A DNA stretch of 64,000 bases, taken from the NCBI GenBank assembly GCA_038380435.1, contig JAWZYU010000013.1:63320446-63384445 (forward strand), read 5' to 3'. Position numbers and translations under genes: made by a program. Each line of letters opens with the position of its first letter. Position 1 is the stretch's first letter. This DNA comes from Ryuthela nishihirai. Its lineage: Eukaryota > Arthropoda > Arachnida > Araneae > Heptathelidae. Positions 43,960 through 55,559 of the stretch are shown one piece after another. The notes beneath the pieces were generated by a model. It was not told the DNA's origin and made no database searches. It saw only the letters and a program-made list of their open reading frames with translations.

Positions 43960-44830
43960 TAACGTCACTGAGGATGACAACATGCAAATGTACATAGCAT
44001 GTATTTAAGGGCTAGGGCGTGAAGAAGTTATTCGTCTTGTGTCGTGTTGTTCAGTGCTCTTTGAAGAAGCTACCATGACTGGACAAAGCAGGCACACAAC
44101 ATTTGTTCAGTTAGCAGAGTTTGGGCGAGGTCATATAGTGGGTATTCGGGAAGCAGGTTGATCTTTTCATCAAATTGTACACCACATTAGACAAGAGGTA
44201 TCGGCAGTGGTACAATGGTGGTGTCGATGGTCAGAAGAGCATTTGCACACTCAAGACGTGGTTCCAGGCAACACAGAGTTATGAACACACAGGAGGATCG
44301 GCATATCAGGAGGGCAGCGGTGGCAGAGCGGACAGATGCGGTGTAACAAATTCAATCCTCTGTCATACCAAAGGTGTCTACAAGAATGATTAGCTATCAT
44401 TCTTGTATGTGTCTGGTGTTTGCAAAGAGTACACTGAATAGCAATACGTACGTCAGCGACATCATACGGCCAGTTGTCCTGCCATATTTGAGTGTAATCC
44501 CAAACAATATTCCAACAGGATAACATCCGCCCACACTCTGCCCGGGCAACTCAACATGCTCTTCAGGCAGTGCACCAACTCCCTTGGCCAGCACGCTCTC
44601 TGGACTTGTCTCCAATCATGGCATGTCTGGGACTGGATCAGACAAAGACACTTCTGCGGACCACGCAGGCAATAACCATCGCTGAATTACGCATTCCAAG
44701 TTGAAAGTGCATGGAATAGTTTCCCCCAACATGATATCCAGCATTTGTACAACTGAGTGCATGCCAGATTGAAAGCTTGTATTGCTGCTCAAGGAGGCTC
44801 AACACTTAATTAAAATGTGCCTTCTGTAAA
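43960..44830 (+). pseudogene. Decayed Tc1-like transposase
   Basis: Plus-strand frames starting MTGQSRHTTFVQLAEFGRGH (44074) and continuing IVGIREAG, VSAVVQWWCRWSEEHL, then after several shifts FQQDNIRPHSARATQHALQA (44510-44570) and LPWPARSLDLSPIMACLG. These are the Tc1 helix-turn-helix start and the second and third catalytic motifs (QDN-RPH; WPARSPDLSPIE). The last acidic residue is changed to M and there are several stops. Terminal repeats were not located. Confidence 0.8.
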
Positions 44831-44974
44831 ATGTAATACTCATTAAAAGGTAAAATAAACATTGAATCACTTCACATATGTGATCACTGTCCTTTTTCAA
44901 CAAGTTGTTTCTACTAAATAAATCTCATAAATTATGCTTCAATTGTTAATGGTGTTCTTTTTTCAATTTCCACC

Positions 44975-47163
44975 AGGTATAAACTTGAAGGAGAGCTGTG
45001 TACCAATCCCCAGTGATGATGCACAGAACCGACCAGGTTTAACACCTAATGTCCGACCCCGCCTTCTTGTGGTGCAGGGCGTTAGTACCTTTCAAAAGAG
45101 ATATTCTCTTTTGGAACGGAACGGAAGAGGAGGGTTGCCAGTTCGGTATGGCCTACTGATCTGGTCATCTATGGCCATTTTTTTCTTTTTTTTCAACCCT
45201 GCTGAGGAGTGGTCAACTTCACAGGGTCCTGGTGCTGACCATTTATACCAACTGGACTTGTTATGGGTTTGACTTGTTATGGTTCCTGGACTTGCTGCAC
45301 TGTGGGCCTCTGTTGAGGGAGAATCTGCCACTGTGTTTTCTGTTTGCTTCTGGGTTGCCAGCCCTAAGTGAACAGAGGCAAGGGATACCTTATATCAGCT
45401 GGTGGATAATCCTAATCAGAGGTCATTACAGGTACCTGAACCTCACTTAGTTAGTTAGGCATTGTCAAGCCTAAACTGGAGTAATGTGTCTCAGGCAGGC
45501 CATATGGCTCTTGAAAAAGTCCACTTGAAAAGGTGCTGCCTGAAATTCATACCAATCAGGAGGCTGTTTGATATTGTTGGCCCTACCAATCTCAATAAAC
45601 CTAGTTTCTTTAATAATACTACTAATCATTTTCTCTCTGCAAGAATGTGGAATGTGAGGACATTACATAGAGAATATTCTCTTGATGTCCTCATGTAGGA
45701 ATTCCAGTGTTATAACCTAGATATTCTAGGCTTGCAAGAGACCACATGGATGAGTAAAGGTGAGATACTTAAAAATAGCTTTAAATTTCTCTTTACAAGG
45801 AGGGAGGATGGAAAGCATCACCAAGGCATGGGTCTGCTTCTCAGCAGACATGCTAGTGATGCTCTTCTAGGATATGAGTGCATTAATGAAAGGTTTCTTA
45901 CAGCAAAATTTCAGACAAGCATTAAAGACTTGAATGTTATCTGCTGTTATGCCCCCACTGAGGATTCTGATGAGGATGAGAAAGTAGGTTTTATGGAAAA
46001 TTTCAAGATATTTTGAATCCTATCAAGAAAGGAGATATTACCCTTGTTCTAGGTGACTTCAATGCCAAAGTTGGTATTGACTCTAACCTCTGGGGAGGGG
46101 TGATAGGCCGTTTTGGTATTGGTAGCTGCAATGACAATGAGCAACGTCTTCTACAGGTAAGTAAACTCAATGGATTCAGAATAACTAACACTTATTACAA
46201 ACACCGCAACATACAGAAGTACACATGGGTTTCACCTGATGGGCTGCATAAGAATATGATTGATTATATATTAATTGATAGCAAATGGGCTAGTTCTGTT
46301 AAGAATAACAAGTGATATAGGGAAGCAGAAATTGGATATGACCATTACCTTGTTAAAAGTGTCTTGCAACTTAAACTTAAAAAGTGTTGTGCTAGGTTTA
46401 AAAATTTTACCTTAAATACTGAAGCTCTGTAAGACCCAGTTATAGCTACAGCTTACCATGATAGGTTACTTAGTCATTATGACAGTCATGGTTTGCTTAC
46501 TACTGAAGTTAAAGAAGAATGGAGCCATTTTAAACAGGCTTTTTTGGAAACTAACAGTACTCTTTTAGGGAAAAAGGAACAAAGGAGGCAGAATTATTTG
46601 AGTGATAAGGCACTTGGGCTCATTTCAAAAAGAAGGAACTGCAGGAATGTCCTTAATCAATACCCTACTACTCCTAATATAAAGGATTACAGAGAGCTTA
46701 ATAAACGTGTGAAGGATCAGTTAGCTACTGATAAGAATCTCTGGCTTGATGGCTTGGCTGACAAAGCCGAGGAAGCAGTTATGCAGCACAACAGCAGAGA
46801 GCTGTACCAGATAGTTAATCTTTTATGTGTGGAAATCGAACAGGCATACAGGGATTGAAGCATAAACAAGGTAAGGTTATAGAAGGTGAGATATTGTGCA
46901 GCATACTGTGCAGAGAGAGACTCTGTTGGTTTGGCCATGTTGCCTGTATAATTATAGATTGGCGAATAGGGTTATGAACAGTGTGCCTGAAGGCCTCAGA
47001 AAGAGGGGGAGACCTAGGATGTGGTGGGCAGATAATGTCAAACAGGACCTTGTTAGAATTGGTATGCAGTGACCAGATGCAATAGATATAGCTCAGGACA
47101 GACTTGCTTGGAGAACTAAAATGCATGATCTGATTGGACCTCCGTAGCCCATGGCTGCTTGAG
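44975..47163 (+). mobile_element. RTE-like LINE copy I, both ends present but RT deleted
   Basis: Starts at the family 5' terminus (ggtataaacttgaaggagag) and ends in tagcccatggctgcttgagg plus a GAT/TA tail at 47163. Coding: 45462-45698, 45732-46016 (LLSRHASDALLGYECINERF), 46013-46315 (LVLGDFNAKVGIDS, YTWVSPDGLHKNMIDYIL), 46493-46858 (NSTLLGKKEQRRQNYLSDKA). A CAG to TAG change near 45697 breaks the endonuclease. At about 46890 the linker jumps directly to the last 270 bp, so the whole reverse transcriptase is missing. Confidence 0.9.
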
Positions 47164-47524
47164 GATGATGATAATATATATATAAATGTCAGGGGTGGTC
47201 AAAATATGGCCCATGAGATTGTTTTGTATAACCTGCAAAGCTGTCATAAGACCTAAATTATAAAACTGAACATAAAATAAATGAAAATAAATGAGCTCTT
47301 AAAAGAAATTCAACTTTTTGTTTTATTATAACTTCATAATAAAACAGGATTTCTGTTCCTTGGAGGAATGTAGGGCAAAGTGCAATCTAATATAAAATTA
47401 TATAAGGATTACCACAGACAACCTACACACAGGAGCAGATGGGGGGGGGGGGGGAATTACTCCTCACTCCTCCCTTTAGAATGCTAGTTACTGGGACACA
47501 GATGAAAAAAAAATATTATACATA
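47164..47524. other. Noncoding, with a G12 run
   Basis: AT-rich, with a homopolymer of about 12 G at 47442-47453, a likely length-variable site. No gene. Confidence 0.5.
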
Positions 47525-47573
47525 TGCAGGGTGTTTCAAAACACTGTACAAATTTCAATGGGAGATAGGGATA

Positions 47574-47726
47574 AAATAAAATAAATACCCCCTCAAGCAG
47601 CTGCTTGCCACAGGTCTGACAGGAGCCTGTCAGTTTATATGCCATAGTAGAAGGTCTGAGAGGATGGCAGGCCCTCAGCAGAAAAACGACACAAACAGCC
47701 ATGCCTTACCTGGGGCTCGAACCCAG
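47574..47726 (-). mobile_element. SINE2 copy nested in the mariner
   Basis: 3' end ataaaataaataccccctca at plus 47578, then agcagctgcttgccacag, and at the 5' side gggctcgaaccca (B-box on minus). AGGGA before and after it fits a short target duplication. The head is truncated inside the B-box. Confidence 0.75.
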
Positions 47727-47762
47727 GGAACCCGAAGACAAATCTTTTTGTCTATGAATGTA

Positions 47763-48878
47763 CACATTGATGCAATAAGGCCCTGGAAGGTTGCCAGACG
47801 CACGTGCCCATTCGGACTCCAGAAGAGTATGGAGGTTCGAGATGACATGGCTGTGGGTCCGCGTGCCGAACCTGTCAATCCAAATGGTCCTGCAAGTGCT
47901 CTATGGGATTCAGGTCGGGCGATTTCACCAGCCGAGGGAAAACGGAGACATTGCTGTCGTGTTCCTGGAACCAGTCACACACCACCTTACGACATGGCAG
48001 GGTGCATTGTCCTGTTGGTAGACACCATTACCACCAGGTAAACATCCAATATGAAGGGATGCATGTGATCAGCGAGGATGGACAGGTAGCCATTGGTATT
48101 CAGGGACCCATCCAGTGGTACCAGTGGTCCCAGGTCATACCAGGAAAACATCCCTCAGACATGCACACTGCCACCACCGGCCTGTACTTGAACGACAAGT
48201 GTGTCCAGGTGTTGGTTCTCATGTGTCTAATGCTGTATCCACCACCACCTGTCGCTTCTGTGGAGTAGAAACTTCGATTCGTCAGAGAAGGCAACCTTTT
48301 TCCACTCTTCCACTGTCCAATGGCAGTAATCCACTGTGAACTGCAAGCACTGTTGCCAATGGACCTTGGTTAACATGGGCGCCTTTACACTTTACGCAGC
48401 GGACTCCGGAGACTCATGCGTAACAGGGTTTGCTCTACTGTTATCGAGGTGTGCCACAGTGTTCATTTGAGTGGTCAACTGCGCACTGTTGCACGTCGAT
48501 TGCCCTTTACCAGTCGACATTTTCCTCTGGGGTCGATGGCCTTTGGGGCTCCTCAGTTATGATGTCTGGAGGTACTCAGTATGCCAGCGGTCCATTCTTG
48601 GTACACCCTTACTACAACACCTGGAAAAGCAGCCCATGAAGTCTGTTGTTTCTGAGATGCTTCCACCCTTGTGGCAGTAGCCAATGATCATTCCTTTTTG
48701 AATGTCCATCAAATCAATACCTCTGCTTATTGTGCTCAAGTTACGCACTATGGTTCATCTGTCCTGACTGGCCACTTATATCTCCGTGTGGCTGACCTTG
48801 TCATGTGCACTCTTGTGATGCGCCTGGGTGGGTATACTGTGATTCTATGGGTGGTCATATTTTTCTGATATGACTGTG
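47763..48878 (-). mobile_element. Tc1-like element nested in the mariner
   Basis: The minus strand starts at 48878 with CACAGTCATATCAGAAAAAT next to TA. A decayed transposase follows: GSISETTDFMGCFSRCCSKG near 48600 (helix-turn-helix) and, at 47830-47960, FPRLVKSPDLNPIEHLQDHL, the third catalytic motif with its glutamate. The downstream terminal repeat is absent: the copy stops within the C-terminal coding region at 47763. Its long frames on plus are shadows. Confidence 0.72.
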
Positions 48879-49043
48879 TATGTCCACTGACATAACCCTT
48901 TGCAGTGCTAGAGGGTGCTGTTTAGCAGTGCTACAATTGGCGAGAGGAGCAAAGGGGGAACAGACTTGTGTTTGCCATCGGCATTCGTAAATCAGACATT
49001 ACATGTAACATGGAGTGTTTCATGACTGCTGAGATGGCTGACA

Positions 49044-49457
49044 ATGCATCTGGCATATGGGGCTGCCAATAGAAAAGGAAGAGCTGCTGTGAGGTTGTAC
49101 TGGCAGCGCTTCCCAAACAGATGTGTGCCAAACAACCAAACATTTGCGTGTTTACACCGACAACTGAGAGAAATTGGAACTTTCCATGCAAATATGCATG
49201 ACACTGGTTGGGAGAGAACCATGCACATTCCTAACATGGAAAAAGAGTTCCTACAGCAGATTGAGAACAATCTAGGCACAAGCACGCGAGCTGTTGCACG
49301 TAGTCTCGGTGTGAACCACGTCCTTATGTGGAGAGTGTTGCACAAGCAACAGTTACAACTGTTTCATCGTCAGAGTCCAGACATTTTAACCTCAGGATTA
49401 CCCTTTTTGTGTGGAATTCATGAGCTTGTTTCTGCAACAGACCACGATGCAGCCTGA
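49044..49457 (+). pseudogene. DUF4817-type mariner transposase, N-terminal fragment
   Basis: 137 residues from the DNA-binding half: HLAYGAANRKGRAAVRLYWQ, RFPNRCVPNNQTFACLHRQL, ENNLGTSTRAVARSLGVNHV and MWRVLHKQQLQLFHRQ. This is the DUF4817-like region plus helix-turn-helix found in front of the DDE domain. The native start probably lies slightly upstream of 49044. After 49457 the first catalytic block is broken by a stop (HVLF then TAG). Confidence 0.82.
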
Positions 49458-49711
49458 TTTTCCAGCTCATGTACTCTTCTAGATGAGGCCTCTTTTACAT
49501 GAGGGTGTGTGCAAAATTCTTGTGTTTGGTGCATGAAAATACACATGCCACAATGGCACATGGTCATCAACAACAGTTCGCCATCAATGTTTGAGCAGAT
49601 ATTGTCCATGACATTATGATTGGACCACACCTGCTACCTCCCTGACTCAATGGGCAGATTTATTGGGTATTTCCTAAAGAAACGCTGCTGGTACTGCTGG
49701 AAGACGTTCTC

Positions 49712-50074
49712 ATGGCTATTCGCAGACGAATGTGGTTTCAACACAATGGGGTGCCAGCACACTTCAGCAATGATGTGCGGGATTATCTGAACGCCACTTT
49801 TGGTGGCCAATGGATAGGCCAGGGTAGACCGATTGTCTGGCCACCAAGATCACTCAATTTAGCATGTATCGATTTCTTTCTCTGGGGACATATGAGGAAC
49901 CTCATGTATGGACTCCCATTAACTCAGATGAATACCTCATCGCAAGAATCGCTGTCGCACTGCAACTGTTGGCGAAATTCCGAGACCTTTCAGCATGTAT
50001 ACAATCAATGCTTCGATGTTGCCATGCAGGCAACGCTGTTACCAGTCGCAACTTTGAGCACCTGCTTTAAATAA
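49712..50074 (+). pseudogene. DUF4817-type mariner transposase, C-terminal fragment
   Basis: 120 residues with MWFQHNGVPAHFSNDVRDYL (second catalytic block; consensus HDGAPAHFS has D where this copy has N) and IVWPPRSLNLACIDFFLWGH (WPPRSPDL-PLDFF, here with N for the aspartate). A frameshift at about 49900-49950 moves the C-terminus into the adjacent frame. The substitutions of catalytic acids alone would inactivate it. Confidence 0.82.
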
Positions 50075-50255
50075 ACATGTTGTTCATACTTGTTTCCATT
50101 CATTTATGTACCAGCTCCACCAATATTTCTGTCAGCACCCTCTAGCACCAAAGGGTTACGTCAGCAGACATACATTCATAGACAAAAAAGGATTGTCTTG
50201 GTGTTCCCTATCTCCCATTGAAATTTGTACAGAGAGTTTTGAAACACCCTGTATA

Positions 50256-51002
50256 TTAAACCATATTTTTAAATAAATTTCCTAAAAAAAACACTAAAAT
50301 GTGGAGGGGGAAACTATAACGAAAGAGTGTTCCAGTTCATTTTGGTTTGATCTTCGGCTCCCCTTTCATATGAATTACATATTTTTCAATGCATTTTCCT
50401 GCACTTCTGCCAGCATTATCAGGTGGCGAGCATCAGGTGCTGGCAAAGGTCCAGCAGAACAGGTTGCGATAGTCTTTTAAGAATAATGTTAATTACTTTT
50501 ATTGTTAAAGTTTTAATGGGCTTGTCTGGAATTGTTAACTTCCTTCAACTGGATGTTCCACAATAAAGGCAACAACAGCCAGAAGCTTTTGCAGAGAATG
50601 ATTCAGTATCAACTAATGAGCCAACATAGCGTGGTGTTACACCAAGTCATCTGAGTTCTGTATGAGTTGACATCATCTACATTACTGCAATGAATTGTTA
50701 TTCCATTCAACCAAAAGACATGCATCCATAATGACACTGCAAAACACTGACACTGCCTCTTGTCAACTATCAGTAATGTATGTCATCAGGTACTGTTCTG
50801 CAAGTGAGCCAGCAAATATAACTGTAGAGTAACAACTATTCTCTGAAGACATGTGGATCACTATCAATGAAGTTAGCTACACTTCTACATTTTTGCCTTG
50901 GCAAAATGTTCTTGTAAGTTTCTTCAGCACCAATGATGGCTCCTTAACATCAAATAGAGGATGTTATTTTAAAAGGGTTTTTTTAGACATAGTAAACCAT
51001 AG
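50256..51002. other. Noncoding, no recognised feature
   Basis: The segment 50390-50460 (cattatcaggtggcgagcat) is moderately GC-rich but could not be matched to another region. No frame with recognisable motifs. Confidence 0.4.
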
Positions 51003-51213
51003 AGCCATCCCATGGTCGAGTGGTTAGCGTGCTTGGCTACTGATCTACAGGACCTGGATTCGAGCCCTGGGTAAGGCATGGCTGTTTGTGTCGTTTTTCT
51101 GCTGAGGTCATGCCATCCTCTCAGACCTTCTACTGTGGCATATAAACTGACAGGCTCCTGTCAGACCTCTGTGGCAAGCAGCTGCTTGAGGGGGTATTTA
51201 TTTATTTTTTTTA
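51003..51213 (+). mobile_element. SINE2, complete copy
   Basis: Head TGGTCGAGTGGTTAGCGTGC (A-box) with GGATTCGAGCCC (B-box). The body has ggcatggctgtttgtgtcg and ctgacaggctcctgtcagac; the 3' end aagcagctgcttgagggggt is followed by atttatttatttt. The tRNA species behind the head is unclear. Confidence 0.8.
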
Positions 51214-51304
51214 GTAAACCACAAGAATGCAAATAGTAAATGCAAATAGTCTCTAGCAAATATGGGAATCTCGTTTTCAAAAGAATGACATTTTTCATTT
51301 TGCA

Positions 51305-51931
51305 TTCTTTAACTCTTCCAATGTCCACATCATCTGTATATGATTCCAGAATCCATAATGAGAGTCCAAGAATGTATGTATACATTTTAGTACAACAAAA
51401 AAAAACTATATTTTTAATACAAATTGCTGTTGTAATTGATATATATATATATCTTATAAAAAAATATATAATTCAGACTTGAAAAATAATATTTTGTTTT
51501 TTTAATTTGATGCATATTTTATTAAACTACAATAGAAATAATTCAATAAAGCCATCTGATTACCATTTCTTATAAACATTTAATGGTACGACCAATTTGG
51601 TTGTTAATGTTTCCCTATTTCATAACCAATTCAGAAAATCGCATTAATATGAGAAATCCAAGTCACTTTGTATACCACTGGCCCTGTTTAAAATATACAA
51701 TATTGAAAAGAATCATTAAAAGAAATAAAAATTATATTTCAGATTGAATATTATATTATTCAGGAGGAAATTTCCTTTTGATTAATAAATAGTTTAACTA
51801 TTTTTATTCATCAAATTTTTCAAAATGAAGCCTTAATTGCATAGTGTGATTTTTTTTTCATCATATCACATTGAAAAAGGCTTATTAAACTCAATATGTT
51901 TGTAAATTTGTTTATATTATTCATTTTCATA
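51305..51931 (+). repeat. Repeat R2, internally deleted copy
   Basis: Start ttaactcttccaatgtccac parallels the 31877 copy. It then jumps from the ataaagccatctgatta block to the segment matching 32990-33400 (tatttcataaccaattc, tttaaaatatacaat). It ends at LINE copy J. Confidence 0.6.
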
Positions 51932-51933
51932 CA

Positions 51934-54900
51934 TGCAATTTAGTTCTCCAACCAAGTCTGTCCTGAGCTACATCTGCTGCATCTGACCACTGCACACCAA
52001 TTCTAATAAGGTCCTGTTTCACATTGTTTGCCCACTGCATCCTTGGTCTCCCCCCCTCTTTCTGAACTGTTCATAACCCTATTCGCCAATCTATAATTAT
52101 TCATACAGACAACATGGCCAAACCAGCGGAGTCTCTCTCTGCACAATATGCTGCTTAAAGGAGGTTGCAAACTCCTTTGCCTAACCTCATCATTAGTCAC
52201 AAAGTTGAACCACCTAATGGTCAAGATACTGCATAAGCATCTGAAATCAAAAGCATCTAGTTTCATATTATCTTGTTTACAAAGTGTCCAAGTTTCACTA
52301 CCATAACTAACCCTAGAAACAGACAAACTATTACACAGTCTAATTTTAGTCTTTAGGTGTATACACCTATTTCTCCACACTCTCCATAGATTCTTAAAAG
52401 TACCGGCATCAGTACCTATCCGTCAGTTAATCTCATGCCGCACATCACCAGCATCTGTTACACAGCTCCTAAGATAATTAAACTGTGACACTTGTTCAAG
52501 ATTGTAACCATTCAGATTAACTGAATCACAGCCTGCCTGACCATTTTTCATCACTTTAGTTTTCTCTCTGTTTATAACCAAACCTACTCTACTACCAGTT
52601 TCATCAACAGCTCGAATGAAAGAGTTCATCTTATTAACATTATTTGTCAAAAGGGCTAAATCATCAGCATAACTGAAATCATAAATTTTCGTATCTCCAG
52701 TCCATTTAAGGCCAAAATCTTTCCCTTGAAGTGAATTTCGCATAACATAATCAATAACCAAACTAAAGAGAAAAGGAGACAAAATGCACCCTTGTCGAAC
52801 ACCAAAAGTAATGCTAAACCAATTGCTACAAGCCTTACCAACTCTCACACACGACTCGGTGTTATTATAGAGAGCTTTCATTATGTTAACTAACTTGTCT
52901 GGTATACCATATGATCTCACAATCAACCACAAATTATGATGATCAACAGAGTCTAAAGGAGTGTCTCGCAAACTTTTTTACTCTGCGGCACTCTGAATCT
53001 AATTTCTTTTTCCGCGGCAGACTGAATCTAATTTTTTTTTCTGCGGCACACCTAAAAAAGAATAAAAGCAAACTCTATATAATCGTCATTATATTTGCGC
53101 TTTGTTGAAGTCATCAGCCTGGTTTTACTTGAAGATTTGCTCTCGTTCTTTAATTCATAACTCGGTGTTTGTTTCAAATATTTGTCCATTCTATGGCTTG
53201 AAATAATCAAAAATTAATACCAAAATTTGGAAAAAGCTTGATAAATACTTGCAAGATCCCAGTTGGTAAAATCTGAAAGATATATATTAAAGCACGTCGA
53301 TAACACAAGTCAAAATGAAATCTTTGGAATATCTAATGTCAATTTGAAAATCTCTCGCGGCACACTTGGAATCTCTCGCGGCACACAGTTTGCAAGACTT
53401 GTCTAAAGCCTTTTTGAAATCAACAAAGCTAGCAACCAAAGGTTTCTGAAACTCTAAACATTTCTCAAGAATCTGCCTAAGTGAAAATATCTGATCCACA
53501 CATCCCCTACCACTTCTGAATCCACATTGCTCATCACTCAATTGCCTGTCAACCAGATTCTTAATTCTATTAAGCACAATCATGCAAAGAACTTCCCCTG
53601 GAACAGAGTAGGCTGATACCCCTATAGTTATCACAAGAACTGTGATCACCTTTTTTGAAAATAGGGATAATAATAGCTCTGGCAAAATCCTTGGGAACCA
53701 TACCTTTATCATAAAAGATATTCAAAATTTCAGTCATCCAAATGGTAACTGAAACATTCCCACCTCTAAGCATTTCCGTAGTAATTTCATCTACCCCTGG
53801 GGATATATGAAGCCAATAATATAATAGCCAAAATAATTTCAGATTGTGTTATAGGGCCAACATTAAAGCCACCAATGCATCTATCATCATTGCAATCAAT
53901 GGGAGTAGAACTAACCACATTGTTTAGAACATCACTGAAATGCTCAGCCCATGTAGCCATGACAGAATCCTAACCTTCTATAACCTTACCTTGTTTATCC
54001 TTCAATCCCTGAATGCCTGTTTGGTTTCTACACATAAAAGATTAACTACCTGGTACAGCTCTCTGCTGTTGTGCTGCATAACTGCTTCCTCGGCTTTGTC
54101 AGCCAAGCCATCAAGCCAAAGATTCTTATCAGCAGCTAACTGATCCTTTACACATTTATTAAGCTCTCTGTAATCCTTCCTATTAGGAGTAGTAGGGTAT
54201 TGATTAAGGACATTCCTGCAGTTCCTTCTTTTTGAAATGAGCTCAAGTGCCTTATCCTCTGTTCCTTTTTCCCTAAAAGAGTACTGTTTCCAAAAAAGCC
54301 TGTTTAAAATGGCCCCATTCTTCTTCAACTTCAGTAGTAAGCAAACCATGACTGTCATAATGACTAAGTAACCTATCATGGTAAGCTGTAGCTATAACTG
54401 GATCTTACAGAGATTCAGTACTTGAGGTAAATTTTTTAACCGTAGCACAACACATTTTAAGTTTAAGTTGCAAGACACTTTTAACAAGGTAATGGTCAAA
54501 TCCAATTTCTGCTTCCCTATATCACCTGTTATTCCTAACAGAACTAGCCCATTTGCTATCAATTAATATATAATCAATCATATTCTTATGCAGTGCATCA
54601 GGTGAAACCCATGTGTACTTCTGTATATTGCAGTTTGTAATAAGTGTTAGTTATTCTGAATCCATTGAGTTTACTTACTTGTAGGAGACGTTGCCCTTTG
54701 CCATTGCAGCTACCAATGCCAAAAGGGCCTATTACTCCTCCCCAAAGGTCAGAGTCAGTACCAAATATGGCATTAAAGTCACCTAGAACAAGGGTAATAT
54801 CTCCTTTCTTCACAGAATTCAAAATATCCTGAAGTTGTTCATAAAACCTATCCTTCTCATCCTCATCAGCATCCTCAGTGGGGGCATAACAGCAGATAAC

Positions 54901-55543
54901 AATCAAGTCTTTAACACTTGTCTGAAATTTTGCTGTAAGAAACCTTTCATTAATGCACTCATATCCTAGAAGAGCATCACTAGCGTGTCTGCTGAGAAGC
55001 AGACCCACGCCTTGGTGATGCTTATTGTCGTCCCTCCCTGAAAAGAGAAATTTAAGATTATTTTTAAGAATCTGACCATCTGGCCATCTCATTTTTATCT
55101 GTCCATCTGGTCTCTTGCAAGTCGAAAATATCTAAATTATAATTCTTGTGTGAGGACATCAAGAGAAAAAGCTCTGTGCAGAGTCCTCACATTCCAACTG
55201 CCTATGAAGAGAAAATGGCTAGTGAGATGTTTAAAGAAACTATGTTTATTGAGAGAGGGAATGCCGACAATATCAAACAGCCCCTTAATCGCAGACATCA
55301 GACAAAGACCTGTTCCCCCACCACTAAAGACTGAAGCCATCTACACTGGAAGACTTCCTCCAATGTAGAATTTGACGATGCCAGTAGAAGCAAAGAGTTC
55401 AGGTGCCTGCGATGACGTCTGCTCAGGATTATCCACCAGCTGATAACATATCCTGTGAATCTATTCACTTGGGGCTGTCAACCACAAACAAAAAATACAG
55501 CGGAAGATTTTTCCTCCACAGAAGCCCACCAGTGCAGCAATAA
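51934..55543 (-). mobile_element. RTE-like LINE copy J, interrupted by a hAT MITE
   Basis: From the 5' side at 55543 (partial 5' UTR) through APE start (GSWNVRTLHRAFSLDVLTQE, 55137-55340), APE (SLLSRHASDALLGYECINER-type and LVLGDFNAIFGTDSD, 54598-55092), linker (54002-54379), RT (DEQCGFRSGRGCVDQIFSLR, 53287-53712; VRQGCILSPFLFSLVIDYVM and YADDLALLTNNVNKM, 52423-52971) to the C-terminus (ILTIRWFNFVTNDEVRQRS, RLRWFGHVVCM, 52003-52380). The YADD box is intact, but the APE motif has IFG for KVG, and frameshifts break it. The last tens of bases and the tail are missing at 51934. Confidence 0.9.
52959..53400. mobile_element. hAT-type MITE inserted in LINE copy J
   Basis: 442 bp flanked by the perfect 8-bp duplication GTCTAAAG (52951-52958, 53401-53408), which is LINE sequence. 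Left end GAGTGTCTCGCAAACTTTTT, right end (reverse complement) AAGTCTTGCAAACTGTGTGC. Subterminal gcggcac motifs repeat at both sides. Noncoding. Confidence 0.9.
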
Positions 55544-55559
55544 TTATATCCTTGCATGA

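Larger units (their letters stand above)
47525..50253 (+). mobile_element. Mariner/IS630-superfamily transposon (DUF4817-type), copy 2, with two nested insertions
   Basis: Ends TGCAGGGTGTTTCAAAAC and (reverse complement) TACAGGGTGTTTCAAAAC, beside TA at 47523-47524 and 50254-50255. Relative to copy 1 the left end is interrupted twice: by SINE2 (47574-47726) after the first 49 bp, and by a Tc1-like element (47763-48878). The remaining mariner sequence resumes at about 48879 (tgtccactgacataaccctt). Transposase is on plus. Confidence 0.85.

Noticed and set aside
47442..47453. G12 run as a quadruplex or regulatory site
   Set aside because: A plain homopolymer with no other G tracts nearby; more likely a slippage-prone site.
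47664..48339. Several overlapping plus-strand frames
   Set aside because: Shadows of the nested Tc1-like element whose transposase motifs are on minus.
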